Origin: Pseudoclavibacter endophyticus
GTDB taxonomy: Bacteria > Actinomycetota > Actinomycetes > Actinomycetales > Microbacteriaceae
Direction of reading: 5' to 3'
DNA: 64,000 nucleotides
NCBI RefSeq assembly: GCF_008831085.1
Contig: NZ_WBJY01000001.1
Span: 1,054,001 to 1,118,000, forward strand
Shown: in pieces, positions 35,214 to 44,431 of the stretch
Numbering within the stretch: the stretch's first letter is position 1
How the letters are laid out: the number at the start of each line of letters is the position of its first letter
The notes under the pieces: model-generated
What the model saw: the letters and a program-made list of their open reading frames with translations, nothing else
The model's database searches: none
What the model was told of the DNA's origin: nothing
Translations under genes and position numbers: made by a program

Positions 35214-35783
35214 ATGACCGCACCACCCAGCCTTCCCGACGTGACCATCGACGTCGTCGAGGTCTCGTGGGACGACGCCGAAGGCCGTCGCCTGCGTGCC
35301 GCGTTCGATGCCGAGATGGCCGAGCGCTACGGCGACGGGCCGTCGCGCGACGCGCCTCCGGAGGCGGTCGTGCAGGTTGCCTCGGCACGCGATCGTATCG
35401 CCGACGCGTTCGCCATTCGGCTCGAGACGTTCCTCACCTCCGTGCTCGTGCGCATCGACGGGACGGCCGCCGCCCACGGCGCCCTCTTCGACCGCCCCGA
35501 TCTCGGTGCGGTCGAGATCCGCAAGGTCGTCGTCGACCCCGCGTACCGAGGCCGTGGCCTCGGGCACCGCATCATGAGCGAGCTCGAGTCACGGGCGGCC
35601 GCCCGCGGCGCCCCGCGGGTCGTTCTCGACACCGGGCCGAGGCAGCCCGATGCCGTCGCGCTATACGAGTCGCGAGGCTTCGCGCGCATCCCTCCGTTCC
35701 CGCCATACACGTCGGTGCCGCGCGCGATGTGTTTCGAGAAACTCGTCGGCGGGGTCGGCCCGGCGAGTGCGACCGCTCCATGA
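35214..35783 (+). CDS. GNAT-family N-acetyltransferase
   Basis: The 189-residue protein has the GNAT fold. The core VEIRKVVVDPAYRGRGLGHR (about 100-119) contains the acetyl-CoA pyrophosphate loop R/Q-x-x-G-x-G/A. VLDTGPRQPDAVALYESRGF follows (about 140-159). ATG 35214 lies 3 nt after GAGG. Its stop overlaps the next start as ATGA. The acceptor substrate is not predictable. Confidence 0.88.
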   Translation: MTAPPSLPDVTIDVVEVSWDDAEGRRLRAAFDAEMAERYGDGPSRDAPPEAVVQVASARDRIADAFAIRLETFLTSVLVRIDGTAAAHGALFDRPDLGAVEIRKVVVDPAYRGRGLGHRIMSELESRAAARGAPRVVLDTGPRQPDAVALYESRGFARIPPFPPYTSVPRAMCFEKLVGGVGPASATAP

Positions 35784-36784
35784 CTGGCCCAGCGGCCGCG
35801 AGCGAGCCGACGGAACTGCGCGTGCTCGCCTCCGGCGAGTGGCGAGCGCGGGCCGAGGCGCACGCGCGGCGAGCTGACGCGTTCTCGGCGGGCTGGCGCT
35901 CTCGACGGCCGAAACAGCTCCCGCACGCGATCGACGACTTCCTCTTCACCTACTACCCGACCAAGCCGGGCAAGCTGCGCCGGTGGCATCCCGGAGCGGG
36001 CGTCGCGCTCGCGGGCGCAGACGAGCGCGCGGCCTGGCGCGACTACCGGGCGGTGGGGATGCAGGATGCTCGGGGCCGCGCGGTGGGCGATCGTGCCGTC
36101 ACCGTCGACGCGACGGCGGTGCTCGGTCGCGAGCATGTCCAGGCCGGCTGGATCGAAGGCCTGATCCGGCGCACCCGCGACCGCGAGGCGCGGTTCGGCT
36201 GCTTCGGCCTACACGAGTGGGCCATGGTGTACCGGCAGCGGCCCGACGAGGTGCGTCACGAGTTGCCGTTGAGACTCGGGCACGACGGCACTGATGCGGT
36301 CGTCGAGGCGAACGACATCGCGTGCACCCACTTCGACGCCTACCGCTTCTTCACCCCGGCCGCCGAGCCGCGCAACCGGTTCCGCCCAACGCGCGCGGAG
36401 CAGCCCGAGCTCGAGCAGTCGGGTTGCCTGCACGCCAACATGGATCTCTACAGGTGGGCCATGCGCTTCGGCCCGATCGTCCCGGGAGAGCTGCTGCTCG
36501 ACGCGTTCGAGCTGGCCCGCGACGTTCGCGAGCTCGACATGCGGGCGTCGCCCTACGACGTGAGCGAGTACGGTCTCGAGCCGGTCGCGATCGAGACTCG
36601 CGAGGGCAAGCGCGAGTACGCGGCCGCGCAGCGCACGTTCGCGACGCGCGGTGACGAGCTGCGCGTCCGGTTGCTGGCTGCCATCGAACGGGCTCGAGCG
36701 TTTGCCGGCGACGCGTCGCCCGGCACGCGGGCGATTCCGCCCCGCCGGGGCGTTGTGGTCACGCCAGCGTCTGCGCCACGATGA
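35780..36784 (+). CDS. Conserved actinobacterial protein, often labelled '3-methyladenine DNA glycosylase'
   Basis: The 334-residue soluble protein matches a family common in actinobacteria that databases often call 3-methyladenine DNA glycosylase. I see neither the helix-hairpin-helix nor the AAG motifs that would support this name. Conserved-looking parts are FLFTYYPTKPGKLRRWHPG (about 54-72), RFGCFGLHEWAMVYR (about 137-151), THFDAYRFFTP (about 178-188) and LHANMDLYRWAMRFGP (about 215). The His, Asp and Tyr residues suggest an enzyme. It is coupled to the GNAT gene by ATGA and to a short downstream frame in the same way. The function should be treated as unknown. Confidence 0.7.
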   Translation: MTGPAAASEPTELRVLASGEWRARAEAHARRADAFSAGWRSRRPKQLPHAIDDFLFTYYPTKPGKLRRWHPGAGVALAGADERAAWRDYRAVGMQDARGRAVGDRAVTVDATAVLGREHVQAGWIEGLIRRTRDREARFGCFGLHEWAMVYRQRPDEVRHELPLRLGHDGTDAVVEANDIACTHFDAYRFFTPAAEPRNRFRPTRAEQPELEQSGCLHANMDLYRWAMRFGPIVPGELLLDAFELARDVRELDMRASPYDVSEYGLEPVAIETREGKREYAAAQRTFATRGDELRVRLLAAIERARAFAGDASPGTRAIPPRRGVVVTPASAPR

Positions 36785-36876
36785 TGGGTCTCGTTGCCTT
36801 CCTCGCGGCGGGCGCTGTCGCCAACCTGTTCGCGCGGAACATCCGCAACCGCACCCTTGAGGAGATCTCGTCGTGA
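36781..36876 (+). CDS. Possible 31-residue membrane microprotein
   Basis: ATG 36781 overlaps the upstream stop (ATGA) and the frame ends at TGA 36874-36876, which overlaps the amidase GTG 36873 (GTGA). The peptide starts MMGLVAFLAAGAVANLF, a 13-17 residue hydrophobic stretch. It is followed by ARNIRNRTLEEISS, giving the charge pattern of a single-span peptide. The amidase ribosome binding site lies inside it. Chance occurrence is possible because the frame is short, and the overlaps at both ends are the only support. Confidence 0.35.
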   Translation: MMGLVAFLAAGAVANLFARNIRNRTLEEISS

Positions 36877-38147
36877 CCGACTCGATCCGTGTGCTCGACC
36901 CCGCGGCCGGGGAGTGGACCGCCGTCGCCGATGACGCGGCGATCGCCGCCCAGGGGGCCGGCGAAGGCACGTTCCCACTCGCCGTCAAGGCCAACATCGG
37001 CGTGCGCGGTTTCGCGCGATCCGCCGGCTGCCGCGCCCTCGACGTGGCGCCGGAGGCCGCCGACGCGCCCGTCGTGGCGGCCTTCCGGGCGCACGGCGCC
37101 GTCGTGGTCGGCATGACGAACATGCACGAGCTCGCGTTCGGCATCACGTCGCAGAACGCGTCGTACGGCAACGTGCGCCTGCCCGGCCACGAGGAGCGCG
37201 TCGCAGGCGGGTCGTCGGGCGGCTCGGCGGCCGCAGTCGCACGCGGCATCGTGCCGCTCGCGCTCGGCAGCGACACCGGTGGCTCGGTCTCGGTCCCGGC
37301 GAGCTTCTGCGGGGTCGTCGGGTTCCGGCCGTCAACGGGGCGCTGGCCGACCGCCGGCCTCGTCGGGCTCTCGTGGACCCGTGACACCCCCGGAGTGTTC
37401 GCGCGGACCGTGGCCGAGGCGGCGCGGGCCGATCAGTGGGTGGCGGGGGAGACCATGCCGAGCGACGACAGCGGCCGGGTGCGGCCTCGGCTCGGCGTGC
37501 CGCATCCGCTCGTCGACGCGCTCGATCCCCGGACCGCCGCCGCCTTCGAACGAGCCATGGGCGTCGTCGCCGACCACGCCGAGCTGGTCGACGTCGACCT
37601 CGCCGGGGTCCTCGAGCTGACCCAGCGCGCCGAGATGCCGATCGTGCTGTGGGAGAGCCGGCGCCTGCTTGGCGACGTCGCAGCCTCGGTCTTCGACTGC
37701 ACGCCCGCCGACGCCTACGAGCGGCTGACCGCGTCGGTCGTGAGCCCGGACGTGGCCGCGGTGCTCTCGACGCAGCTCAGCGCTCCGATCACCCCGGATC
37801 AGTACGCGGCCGCCCAGCGGGACACGATCGCCGCCAGGATGCTCGCGGCCGATATCGTCGCCGCAAACGCGATCGACGCCCTCGTGTTCCCGTCAGCACC
37901 GGCCCCTGCACCCCGCACCGACGTAGGCCCCACCGTCGATCACCTCGGGCGCGAGGTCTCGACCTTCGGCCTCTTCACTCGCAACACGTCGCCGGGCACG
38001 ATGCTCGGCGTGCCAATGCTCACGGTGCCGATGCCGCTCGACGCGGGCGAGCTGCCGATGGGGCTCACCATGCAGGGGCGCCGCTTCGACGACACCGCAC
38101 TGCTCGGCCTCGGCCACCGCGTGGAAGCGTGGCTCGCCGGCGCCTGA
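36873..38147 (+). CDS. Amidase (amidase signature family)
   Basis: The 424-residue protein has the amidase-signature catalytic triad. Lys39 is in FPLAVKANIGVRG, the cis-Ser is in VAGGSSGGSAAAVA (about 110-123), and the nucleophile Ser138 is in GSDTGGSVSVPAS. The family hydrolyses amides from small aliphatic compounds to allophanate and acyl-homoserine lactones. It is shorter than GatA (about 480) and lies outside any gatCAB operon, so it is not the tRNA amidotransferase. GTG 36873 follows GAGGAG. It is convergent with hrpA, only 10 nt apart. The substrate is unknown. Confidence 0.9.
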   Translation: MTDSIRVLDPAAGEWTAVADDAAIAAQGAGEGTFPLAVKANIGVRGFARSAGCRALDVAPEAADAPVVAAFRAHGAVVVGMTNMHELAFGITSQNASYGNVRLPGHEERVAGGSSGGSAAAVARGIVPLALGSDTGGSVSVPASFCGVVGFRPSTGRWPTAGLVGLSWTRDTPGVFARTVAEAARADQWVAGETMPSDDSGRVRPRLGVPHPLVDALDPRTAAAFERAMGVVADHAELVDVDLAGVLELTQRAEMPIVLWESRRLLGDVAASVFDCTPADAYERLTASVVSPDVAAVLSTQLSAPITPDQYAAAQRDTIAARMLAADIVAANAIDALVFPSAPAPAPRTDVGPTVDHLGREVSTFGLFTRNTSPGTMLGVPMLTVPMPLDAGELPMGLTMQGRRFDDTALLGLGHRVEAWLAGA

Positions 38148-38157
38148 CGACCGGTGC

Positions 38158-41100
38158 TCAGGACGCGGCGAGCGCCGCCCGGATGCGCTTGAGCGAGACC
38201 GTTTCGGCCGCTCCGAGCTGCTGCGCGAAGAGCGAAATGCGGAACTCCTCGAGCAGCCAGCGGGCGCGCACGAGCGCCGGCGGGGCATCCGGCGCGAGCG
38301 GCAGCGTGCCGCCCGCCTGCTCGTAGGCCTCTATGGCCGTCGCGATCTCGCGGAGGCCCGCGCGTTCGACGGCGACCGCATCCTGCATGCGTTCCACTCG
38401 ATGCGTCACGCCACGCAGATAGCGCGATAGGTGGGGCAGCCGTGCCAGGCCCGTGCGGCTCACGAACCCGTCGAAGACGAGCGCGTCAAGCTGCGCGCGC
38501 GCGTCCGTGACGCTCGGCAGCACCGAGAGGTGGTTCGCGCGCTTCAGGGCTCCGGCGGCGTCGCGCCAGCGCGACAGGATCTCGGCCACGAGCTTCGCCT
38601 GCGTGAACATGTCGTCGACCATGCGCGCGTTCAACTCGTCGCGGAGCGCCACGAATTCGGCGCGCGTGCGCACCAGCGTCGAGGGGTCAGGGGCCGGACT
38701 CGGCCGTGATCTGGGCGCCGAGGCGGTCGACGCCGCGCTCACCCCGCGGCGGTCGAGCGCGTCGGCGGCGAGCGCGAGCGTGATGTCGGCGAGCAGGCGC
38801 GACACGTTCTCGTACGGGCTCGACGCGAGGGCGAGCTTCTCCTTGGCCGTGAGGTGCTCCTGCACGTACGACGCCGGTGAGGGGATGCTTCTCGCCAGCA
38901 GCGCTCGTACAGCCCGAGGATGCTCGAGGGCCTGATCGGCGGCCGTTGTGACGACCGCCAGGTCGATGCGGCCCTTGGGGCCGAGCCTGAGCGTCGGGTA
39001 GGCCCGGATGACGCCATGCTTTCGGCCAATGTCCACGTGGGCCGGGATCTCGTCGAGCGGCCACTCTTGGAGGTCCTGCTGCTCCACGTTCGACGTTCGA
39101 GACTCCGTTGAGCCAGTCGGCCGGGCCTCGTCTCGTCCCCCGCGGGTGCTCTGGGCATAGGGGCGGTCGGGTGACGTCCCGAGGGTCGGGGAGCCGGGGG
39201 TGTCGGGCGCACTGCCGGGGGCGGCGTTGACGAGCTCCGAGGTGGCGCGGACGAGCGACGCCTCGCTCGCGCGCTTGAGCTTCTCCTGGAGCGCGTGCAG
39301 GTCGTCGCCCGCGCCCAGCTCGCGGCCGCGGTCGTCGAGCACCCGGAAGCGCACCCGCAGGTGGCCCGGCACGCGCGACCAGTCGAACTCCCCGGTGTCG
39401 AAGCGGATGCCCGCCTCGCGTTCCATGATCGTCCGCAGGGTGGCGTCGAGCGGGCCCGGCGGCGGCGTGCCCTCATGTGGACGTACGTCGCCAAGCTTCT
39501 CCACGAGCTTCGCCGCCCAATCGGCCGCAGGAACGAAGTTGCGGCGGATCGATTTGGGCAGCGCGCGCAGCAGCGCCGTGATGAGGTCGGTGCGGAACCC
39601 GGGCACCTGCCAGTCGAAGCCGATGGGGTCGAGCCGCGCGAGCAGGGGGAGCGGCACGATGACCGTGACGCCATCGTCGTCGGCACCGGGTTCGAACCGA
39701 TAGCGAACCTTGAGCCGCTGGTCCCCCTGCTGCCACGTCGCGGGGTAGTCGCTGCGGTCGCGCTCCAACTCGGCCGACTGCTCATCGAGGAGGTCGGCGC
39801 GCGAGAGGTTCAGCAGGTCGGGCGCCTGCTCGCGCGCCTCGCGCCACCACTTCTCGAACGTCGGCGTCGAGACCACCGAACCGGGCACGCGCTGATCGTA
39901 GAAGTCGAAGACGACGTCGTCGTCGGCGACGAGGTCGCGCCGGCGGGCCCGTTCCTCGAGCTGGGCGACCTCGCGGCGCAGCTGCTGGTTGCGGCGCTCA
40001 AAGGCATGATGCGTGCCGTCCCAATCGCCCTCGACAAGGGCGTGCCGGATGAACAGTTCGCGCGCGAGCTCCGGGTCGACGGCCGCGTAGCCCGTACGGC
40101 GTCCCTGAATGATCGGCACCCCGTAGAGGGTGACCGTTTCGTTCGCGACCGCCTGGCCCTGCTTCTTCTCCCAGTGCGGCTCACCGTACTGGCGCTTGAC
40201 GATCTGGTCGGCGAGCTGCTCTGCCCATGACGGGTCGATCTTCGCGACCGTTCGCGCGAAGAGCCGGCTGGTCTCGACGAGCTCCGCGACCATGACGACG
40301 TCGGGTGGCGACTTCGCGAGACCGGAACCGGGGAAGATCGCGAAGGTCGTGCCGCGGGCGCCTCGGTAGTCGCGCGTAATGCGGTTGTAGATGCCGAGGT
40401 GACTGAGCAGTCCGGCGAGCAGCGCACGGTGAATGGCGTCGCCCTTGGGGTGGCCCGAGGGTGGCACCGTTGCGTCGAGACTGGCGGCGCTCGAACGGCG
40501 ATCCGGCTTTTGCACGCGCAGGCCGAGGGGCGAGGCGAGCTGTCGCAGTTGGCGGAAGACGTCCTGCCATTCGCGGAAGCGCACCATGTTGATGAACTCG
40601 TCGCGGCACAGGCGCCGGAAGGCGCTCGAGCCGAGCTCGTCGCTGCGCGCTTCGAGGTAGTCCCACAGGTTCAGGAGGGAGAGGAAGTCGCTCGTCGGGT
40701 CGCGGAACCGCGCGTGCAGCTCATCGGCGCGCTGCCGCTTCTCGAGCGGCCGTTCGCGGATGTCCTGCACCGATAGGCCGGAGACGATGATGAGCACCTC
40801 ACGGCTCACATCGTGCTGCGTGGATTCGACCACCATGCGTCCGTAGCGAGGGTCGATCGGCAGGCGGGCCAACGACCGGCCGACAGGCGTCAGCCGGTAG
40901 GGCGCGTCCGCGCCGCGTCGGCCGCCACCGCGTCGGCGGCTCGCGCCGCGCCGCTGGTCGCTGCCGCGAGCATCCCGCCCGCCCTCGTTCCGCACGATGG
41001 CGCCGAGCTCGAGCAGAAGGTTGACGCCGTCGGTCACGCCGCGCGGGTCAGGTGCTTGCAGGAACGGGAACTGCGCAACATCGCCGAGCCCGAGCGAGAG

Positions 41101-42384
41101 CATCTGCAGTAAGACGCTTGCCAGATTCGTGCGGAGGATCTCGGGATCGGTGAACTCGGGCCGCGCCTCGAAATCGCGTTGCGAGTAGAGGCGGATGGCG
41201 ATGCCCGGGCGGGTGCGGCCGGATCGGCCGGAGCGCTGGTTGGCCGAGGCCTGCGAGACCGGCTCGATCGGCAGGCGCTGCACCTTCGCGCGGGTGGAGT
41301 ACCTCGAGATGCGTGCCGTGCCGGTGTCGATGACGTAGGCGATGCCAGGCACGGTGAGCGAGGTCTCGGCCACGTTGGTCGCGAGGACGACTCTCCGTCG
41401 CACGCCGGGGCTGCGGGTGCGTTCGAACACCCGGTGCTGGTCGGCTGCCGAGAGCCGCCCGTACAGGGGCAGCACCTCGGTGTCGCCCGCTGCGCCACCT
41501 GCGCGGCGCCGGCGCGAGAGGTGCGCTTCGATGGCCTCCTGCGCGTCGCGGATCTCCCGCTCGCCCGGGAGAAACACGAGCACATCGCCCGCAGCTTCGG
41601 CCGCGAGCTCGTCGAGCGCGTCGACGATGCCCTCGAACATGTCGCGGTCGGGGCCGTCGTAGCGCGGTGTCGAGGGGGACCGGTCGGAGGGGGCCCTGCC
41701 GGGGGTCGCGCCGGGGGCGTCGTCGAGCTCGAGGTCGTCGCCGTGCGCGCCCGCGTCGGCGGTGGATGCTCGGTCGGCGACGAGGGGCCGGTACCGAATC
41801 TCGACGGGGAACGTGCGACCGGAGACTTCGATGATGGGCGCCGGGGTGCCGTCGGATGCCGCGAAGTGCTCAGCGAACGACTCGGGGTCGATCGTTGCCG
41901 AGGTGATGATGACGCGCAGGTCAGGGCGGCGAGGCAGAAGGCGGCGCAGATACCCGAGCAGGAAGTCGATGTTGAGGCTGCGCTCGTGCGCCTCGTCGAT
42001 GATGATGGTGTCGTAGCGGGCGACCTCGCGATCCCGGTGGATCTCGTTCAGCAGGATGCCGTCGGTCATGAGCTTGATGCGGGTCTCGTCGCTCACCTGG
42101 TCAGTGAAGCGCACCTGATACCCGACGAGGCCGCCGAGCTCGGAGCCGAGCTCCTCGGCGACGCGCTCGGCGATCGTGCGCGCCGCGATCCTCCGCGGTT
42201 GTGTGTGTGCGATCGACGTGCGCCCCAGCTCGAGACAGATCTTCGGCAGCTGGGTCGTCTTGCCCGACCCGGTTTCGCCGGCGACGATGACGACCTGGTT
42301 GTCGCGGATCGCTTCGGCGATGTCGCCGCGCCGCTGCGAGACCGGCAAGTCGGGCGGGTACGTGATCGTCGGCACAGCTGGCAT
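38158..42384 (-). CDS. hrpA: ATP-dependent RNA helicase HrpA
   Basis: The roughly 1408-residue DEAH-box helicase begins with the P-loop AGETGSGKTTQLPKI (about 35-49), then TQPRRIAARTIAERV and the DEAH box IIDEAHERSLNIDFLLGYL (about 128). The helicase C domain (ASANQRSGRSGRTRPGIAIRLY, about 385) is followed by HA2, OB-fold and a long C-terminal domain. It is slightly longer than E. coli HrpA (1300) because of low-complexity insertions at about 215-250 and 1085-1125. ATG 42384 lies 10 nt after TAGACT; an upstream in-frame GTG at 42435 is less likely. The family acts in mRNA turnover and rescue of stalled ribosomes. Confidence 0.93.
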   Translation of the reverse strand: MPAVPTITYPPDLPVSQRRGDIAEAIRDNQVVIVAGETGSGKTTQLPKICLELGRTSIAHTQPRRIAARTIAERVAEELGSELGGLVGYQVRFTDQVSDETRIKLMTDGILLNEIHRDREVARYDTIIIDEAHERSLNIDFLLGYLRRLLPRRPDLRVIITSATIDPESFAEHFAASDGTPAPIIEVSGRTFPVEIRYRPLVADRASTADAGAHGDDLELDDAPGATPGRAPSDRSPSTPRYDGPDRDMFEGIVDALDELAAEAAGDVLVFLPGEREIRDAQEAIEAHLSRRRRAGGAAGDTEVLPLYGRLSAADQHRVFERTRSPGVRRRVVLATNVAETSLTVPGIAYVIDTGTARISRYSTRAKVQRLPIEPVSQASANQRSGRSGRTRPGIAIRLYSQRDFEARPEFTDPEILRTNLASVLLQMLSLGLGDVAQFPFLQAPDPRGVTDGVNLLLELGAIVRNEGGRDARGSDQRRGASRRRGGGRRGADAPYRLTPVGRSLARLPIDPRYGRMVVESTQHDVSREVLIIVSGLSVQDIRERPLEKRQRADELHARFRDPTSDFLSLLNLWDYLEARSDELGSSAFRRLCRDEFINMVRFREWQDVFRQLRQLASPLGLRVQKPDRRSSAASLDATVPPSGHPKGDAIHRALLAGLLSHLGIYNRITRDYRGARGTTFAIFPGSGLAKSPPDVVMVAELVETSRLFARTVAKIDPSWAEQLADQIVKRQYGEPHWEKKQGQAVANETVTLYGVPIIQGRRTGYAAVDPELARELFIRHALVEGDWDGTHHAFERRNQQLRREVAQLEERARRRDLVADDDVVFDFYDQRVPGSVVSTPTFEKWWREAREQAPDLLNLSRADLLDEQSAELERDRSDYPATWQQGDQRLKVRYRFEPGADDDGVTVIVPLPLLARLDPIGFDWQVPGFRTDLITALLRALPKSIRRNFVPAADWAAKLVEKLGDVRPHEGTPPPGPLDATLRTIMEREAGIRFDTGEFDWSRVPGHLRVRFRVLDDRGRELGAGDDLHALQEKLKRASEASLVRATSELVNAAPGSAPDTPGSPTLGTSPDRPYAQSTRGGRDEARPTGSTESRTSNVEQQDLQEWPLDEIPAHVDIGRKHGVIRAYPTLRLGPKGRIDLAVVTTAADQALEHPRAVRALLARSIPSPASYVQEHLTAKEKLALASSPYENVSRLLADITLALAADALDRRGVSAASTASAPRSRPSPAPDPSTLVRTRAEFVALRDELNARMVDDMFTQAKLVAEILSRWRDAAGALKRANHLSVLPSVTDARAQLDALVFDGFVSRTGLARLPHLSRYLRGVTHRVERMQDAVAVERAGLREIATAIEAYEQAGGTLPLAPDAPPALVRARWLLEEFRISLFAQQLGAAETVSLKRIRAALAAS

Positions 42385-42507
42385 CAGGGGCCCCAGTCTA
42401 GGCCGCGACCGGCCCGGCGTCGCATCCGCGCTCACCGTCTTCGGGTCGACAGCGAACCCGCCACGCTCAACGAAACCACCTCGATCACGGGGAGGCCGCG
42501 CGTCGGC

Positions 42508-42578
42508 AATAGTTGACAGACATCAACGATGGGCCTACCTTCGAATCCGACACACGCTGACCTGAGTCAACTATTGAC
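42508..42578. promoter_or_regulatory. Promoter and paired MarR-type operators of the MFS-MarR operon
   Basis: TTGACA (42513-42518) and TACCTT (42536-42541) are spaced by 17 nt. Palindrome GTTGACAGACATCAAC (42512-42527) overlaps the -35 and a second, GTCAA-CTA-TTGAC (42566-42578), lies downstream. AATAGTTGAC (42508-42517) and GTCAACTATT (42566-42575) are exact reverse complements. Two sites flanking the start suit a MarR dimer encoded by the second gene of the operon. Confidence 0.6.
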
Positions 42579-42673
42579 CTGAATCATGACCCGGTCAGCT
42601 ACCCCGGTCTCCGGCGCCCCGAGCATCCGCCCGCCCGCCGCTCGACTCGTCTCCTCGAACGAAAGCGGTACCA

Positions 42674-44431
42674 ATGACTGCAGCCACCCCGAAGGCCGCC
42701 GGTTCGGCGGCAGCGTCCGACCCGTCGCGTCCCCGCAAGGTGCTCGGGCCCCTCATCGGCCTCTTGCTCGGCATGTTCGTGTCAATGCTCGCCACGACCG
42801 TCGTGTCCACCTCGCTCCCCGTCATCGTGCACGACCTCGGCGGCACCCAGGCGACGTACACCTGGGTGATCACGGCCACGCTGCTCACGACGGCGATCTC
42901 GACACCGATCTGGGGCAAGCTCGCCGACCTGTTCAGCCGCAAGCTGCTCTTCCAGCTGGCGATCACGATCTTCGTGCTGGCCTCCGCGACCGCCGGATTC
43001 GCGCAGGATCCGTCGATGATCATCACGAGTCGGGCGGCGCAAGGGCTTGGGGCCGGCGGCCTCGCGGCCCTCGCGCAGGTGATCATGGCCGACATCATCA
43101 GCCCGCGCGAACGCGGACGGTACATGGGGCTCATGGGTGCCGTGATGGCGGTCGCGACCATCGGCGGCCCGCTGCTGGGGGGAGTCATCACCGACGCGTG
43201 GGGTTGGCGATGGAACTTCTTCGTCGCACTGCCGGTCGCCGTCGTCGCGCTCGTCATCGTGCAGTTCCAGCTGCATCTTCCGAAATACGCCAAACGCAGG
43301 GTCTCGATCGACTACGTCGGCATCGTGCTCCTCTCGGCCGCCGTCTCGCTCCTGCTCATCTGGGTCACCAACGCCGGAACCGACTACGACTGGATCAGCT
43401 GGACCACGGTGTGGATGGTCGGCGGTGCCGTCCTCGCCGCGGTGGCGTTCGTCCTCGTGGAGCTGAAGGCGCGCGAGCCACTCATCCCGCTCACGCTGTT
43501 CCGCGACCGCACCTTCACCCTCGCGACGCTCGCCTCGATCGCAACGGGTATCGCCATGTTCGGCGCCTCGGTGTTCCTCAGCCAGTACATGCAGCTCGCC
43601 CGGGGTGCGACACCGACGCAGGCCGGCCTCATGACGATCCCCATGATCGCGGGCCTCCTCGTCTCGTCGGTCGTCGTCGGCCAGCTCATCAGCCGCTTCG
43701 GCGCGTGGAAGCCGTACCTCATCACCGGTGCCGTGCTGCTCATCGCGGGCTCAACGCTCCTCTCGACCATCCACTTCGACACCGACTTCACGCTCGTGTC
43801 GATCTATATGTTCCTGCTCGGCGCGGGCGTCGGTGCGACCATGCAGAACCTGGTGCTGGTCGTGCAGAACAGCGCGGATCCGCGAAACATGGGGGTCGCG
43901 AGCTCGGGCGTCACGTTCTTCCGCACGCTCGGCGGCTCGATCGGAGTGGCGGTCATGGGCGCGACCCTCGCGACGACCGTCGCCGATCTGCTCCGTGCGA
44001 AGGCCGATGCCATCGCGGCCGCCGTCATGAGCCTCGGTGACCAGGCGCCGTTCTGGGCCGAGCAAGTGCGATCGGACAGCCTGCCGGCTGTGGCCACGAT
44101 GCCCGAGCCACTCCGCATCATCTTCGAGGACGCCTACGCGCGGGGCATCTCGCAGTCGTTCCTCATCGTGGTTCCCTTCGCGGTGCTCAGCCTCTTCGCC
44201 ATCGTGTTCCTGCCCAACAAGCCGCTCACGCACATGACCACGGCCGAACGCGTCACGGCGGATGCCGCGGTCGCGTCGGCCGAGCAACCGACCGAGGGCG
44301 CTTCCGCAGCCGGCACCTCCGGCTCTGGCGCCTCCGGTACCGCGGTGAGCGCCGCCGGCGAGGCGGCCATCGCCGGCGAGCTGTCAGCGCCAGGCGCCGA
44401 CGGCGAGGCCAACGATAAGGTTCGCCCATGA
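42674..44431 (+). CDS. MFS drug exporter, DHA2 (14-helix) type
   Basis: The 585-residue protein has fourteen predicted membrane segments and the DHA2 marks. GKLADLFSRKLLF (motif A, about 77), RAAQGLGAGGLAALAQVIMAD (about 118) and PLLGGVITDAWGWRWNFF (motif C, about 158) are visible. A Ser/Ala/Gly-rich tail of about 60 residues is cytoplasmic. It resembles EmrB/QacA-type proton antiporters. It is followed by a MarR gene with ATGA overlap and has two MarR-like palindromes at its promoter, a classic drug-responsive arrangement. The exported compound is unknown. Confidence 0.92.
   Translation: MTAATPKAAGSAAASDPSRPRKVLGPLIGLLLGMFVSMLATTVVSTSLPVIVHDLGGTQATYTWVITATLLTTAISTPIWGKLADLFSRKLLFQLAITIFVLASATAGFAQDPSMIITSRAAQGLGAGGLAALAQVIMADIISPRERGRYMGLMGAVMAVATIGGPLLGGVITDAWGWRWNFFVALPVAVVALVIVQFQLHLPKYAKRRVSIDYVGIVLLSAAVSLLLIWVTNAGTDYDWISWTTVWMVGGAVLAAVAFVLVELKAREPLIPLTLFRDRTFTLATLASIATGIAMFGASVFLSQYMQLARGATPTQAGLMTIPMIAGLLVSSVVVGQLISRFGAWKPYLITGAVLLIAGSTLLSTIHFDTDFTLVSIYMFLLGAGVGATMQNLVLVVQNSADPRNMGVASSGVTFFRTLGGSIGVAVMGATLATTVADLLRAKADAIAAAVMSLGDQAPFWAEQVRSDSLPAVATMPEPLRIIFEDAYARGISQSFLIVVPFAVLSLFAIVFLPNKPLTHMTTAERVTADAAVASAEQPTEGASAAGTSGSGASGTAVSAAGEAAIAGELSAPGADGEANDKVRP

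Noticed and set aside
33265..35388. Extension of the MOSC frame to a 707-residue protein
   Set aside because: The extra 429 residues run antisense through the quinone reductase gene and are low-complexity Arg/His/Asp sequence; the family starts at ATG 34101.
36873..38147. Reading the amidase as GatA of the tRNA amidotransferase
   Set aside because: It is about 55 residues shorter than GatA and has no gatB or gatC beside it.
42586..44040. A 484-codon frame beginning at ATG 42586
   Set aside because: It is the +1 shadow of the MFS exporter, with Arg/His/Gly-rich composition and no membrane segments. Its ATG has no ribosome binding site.
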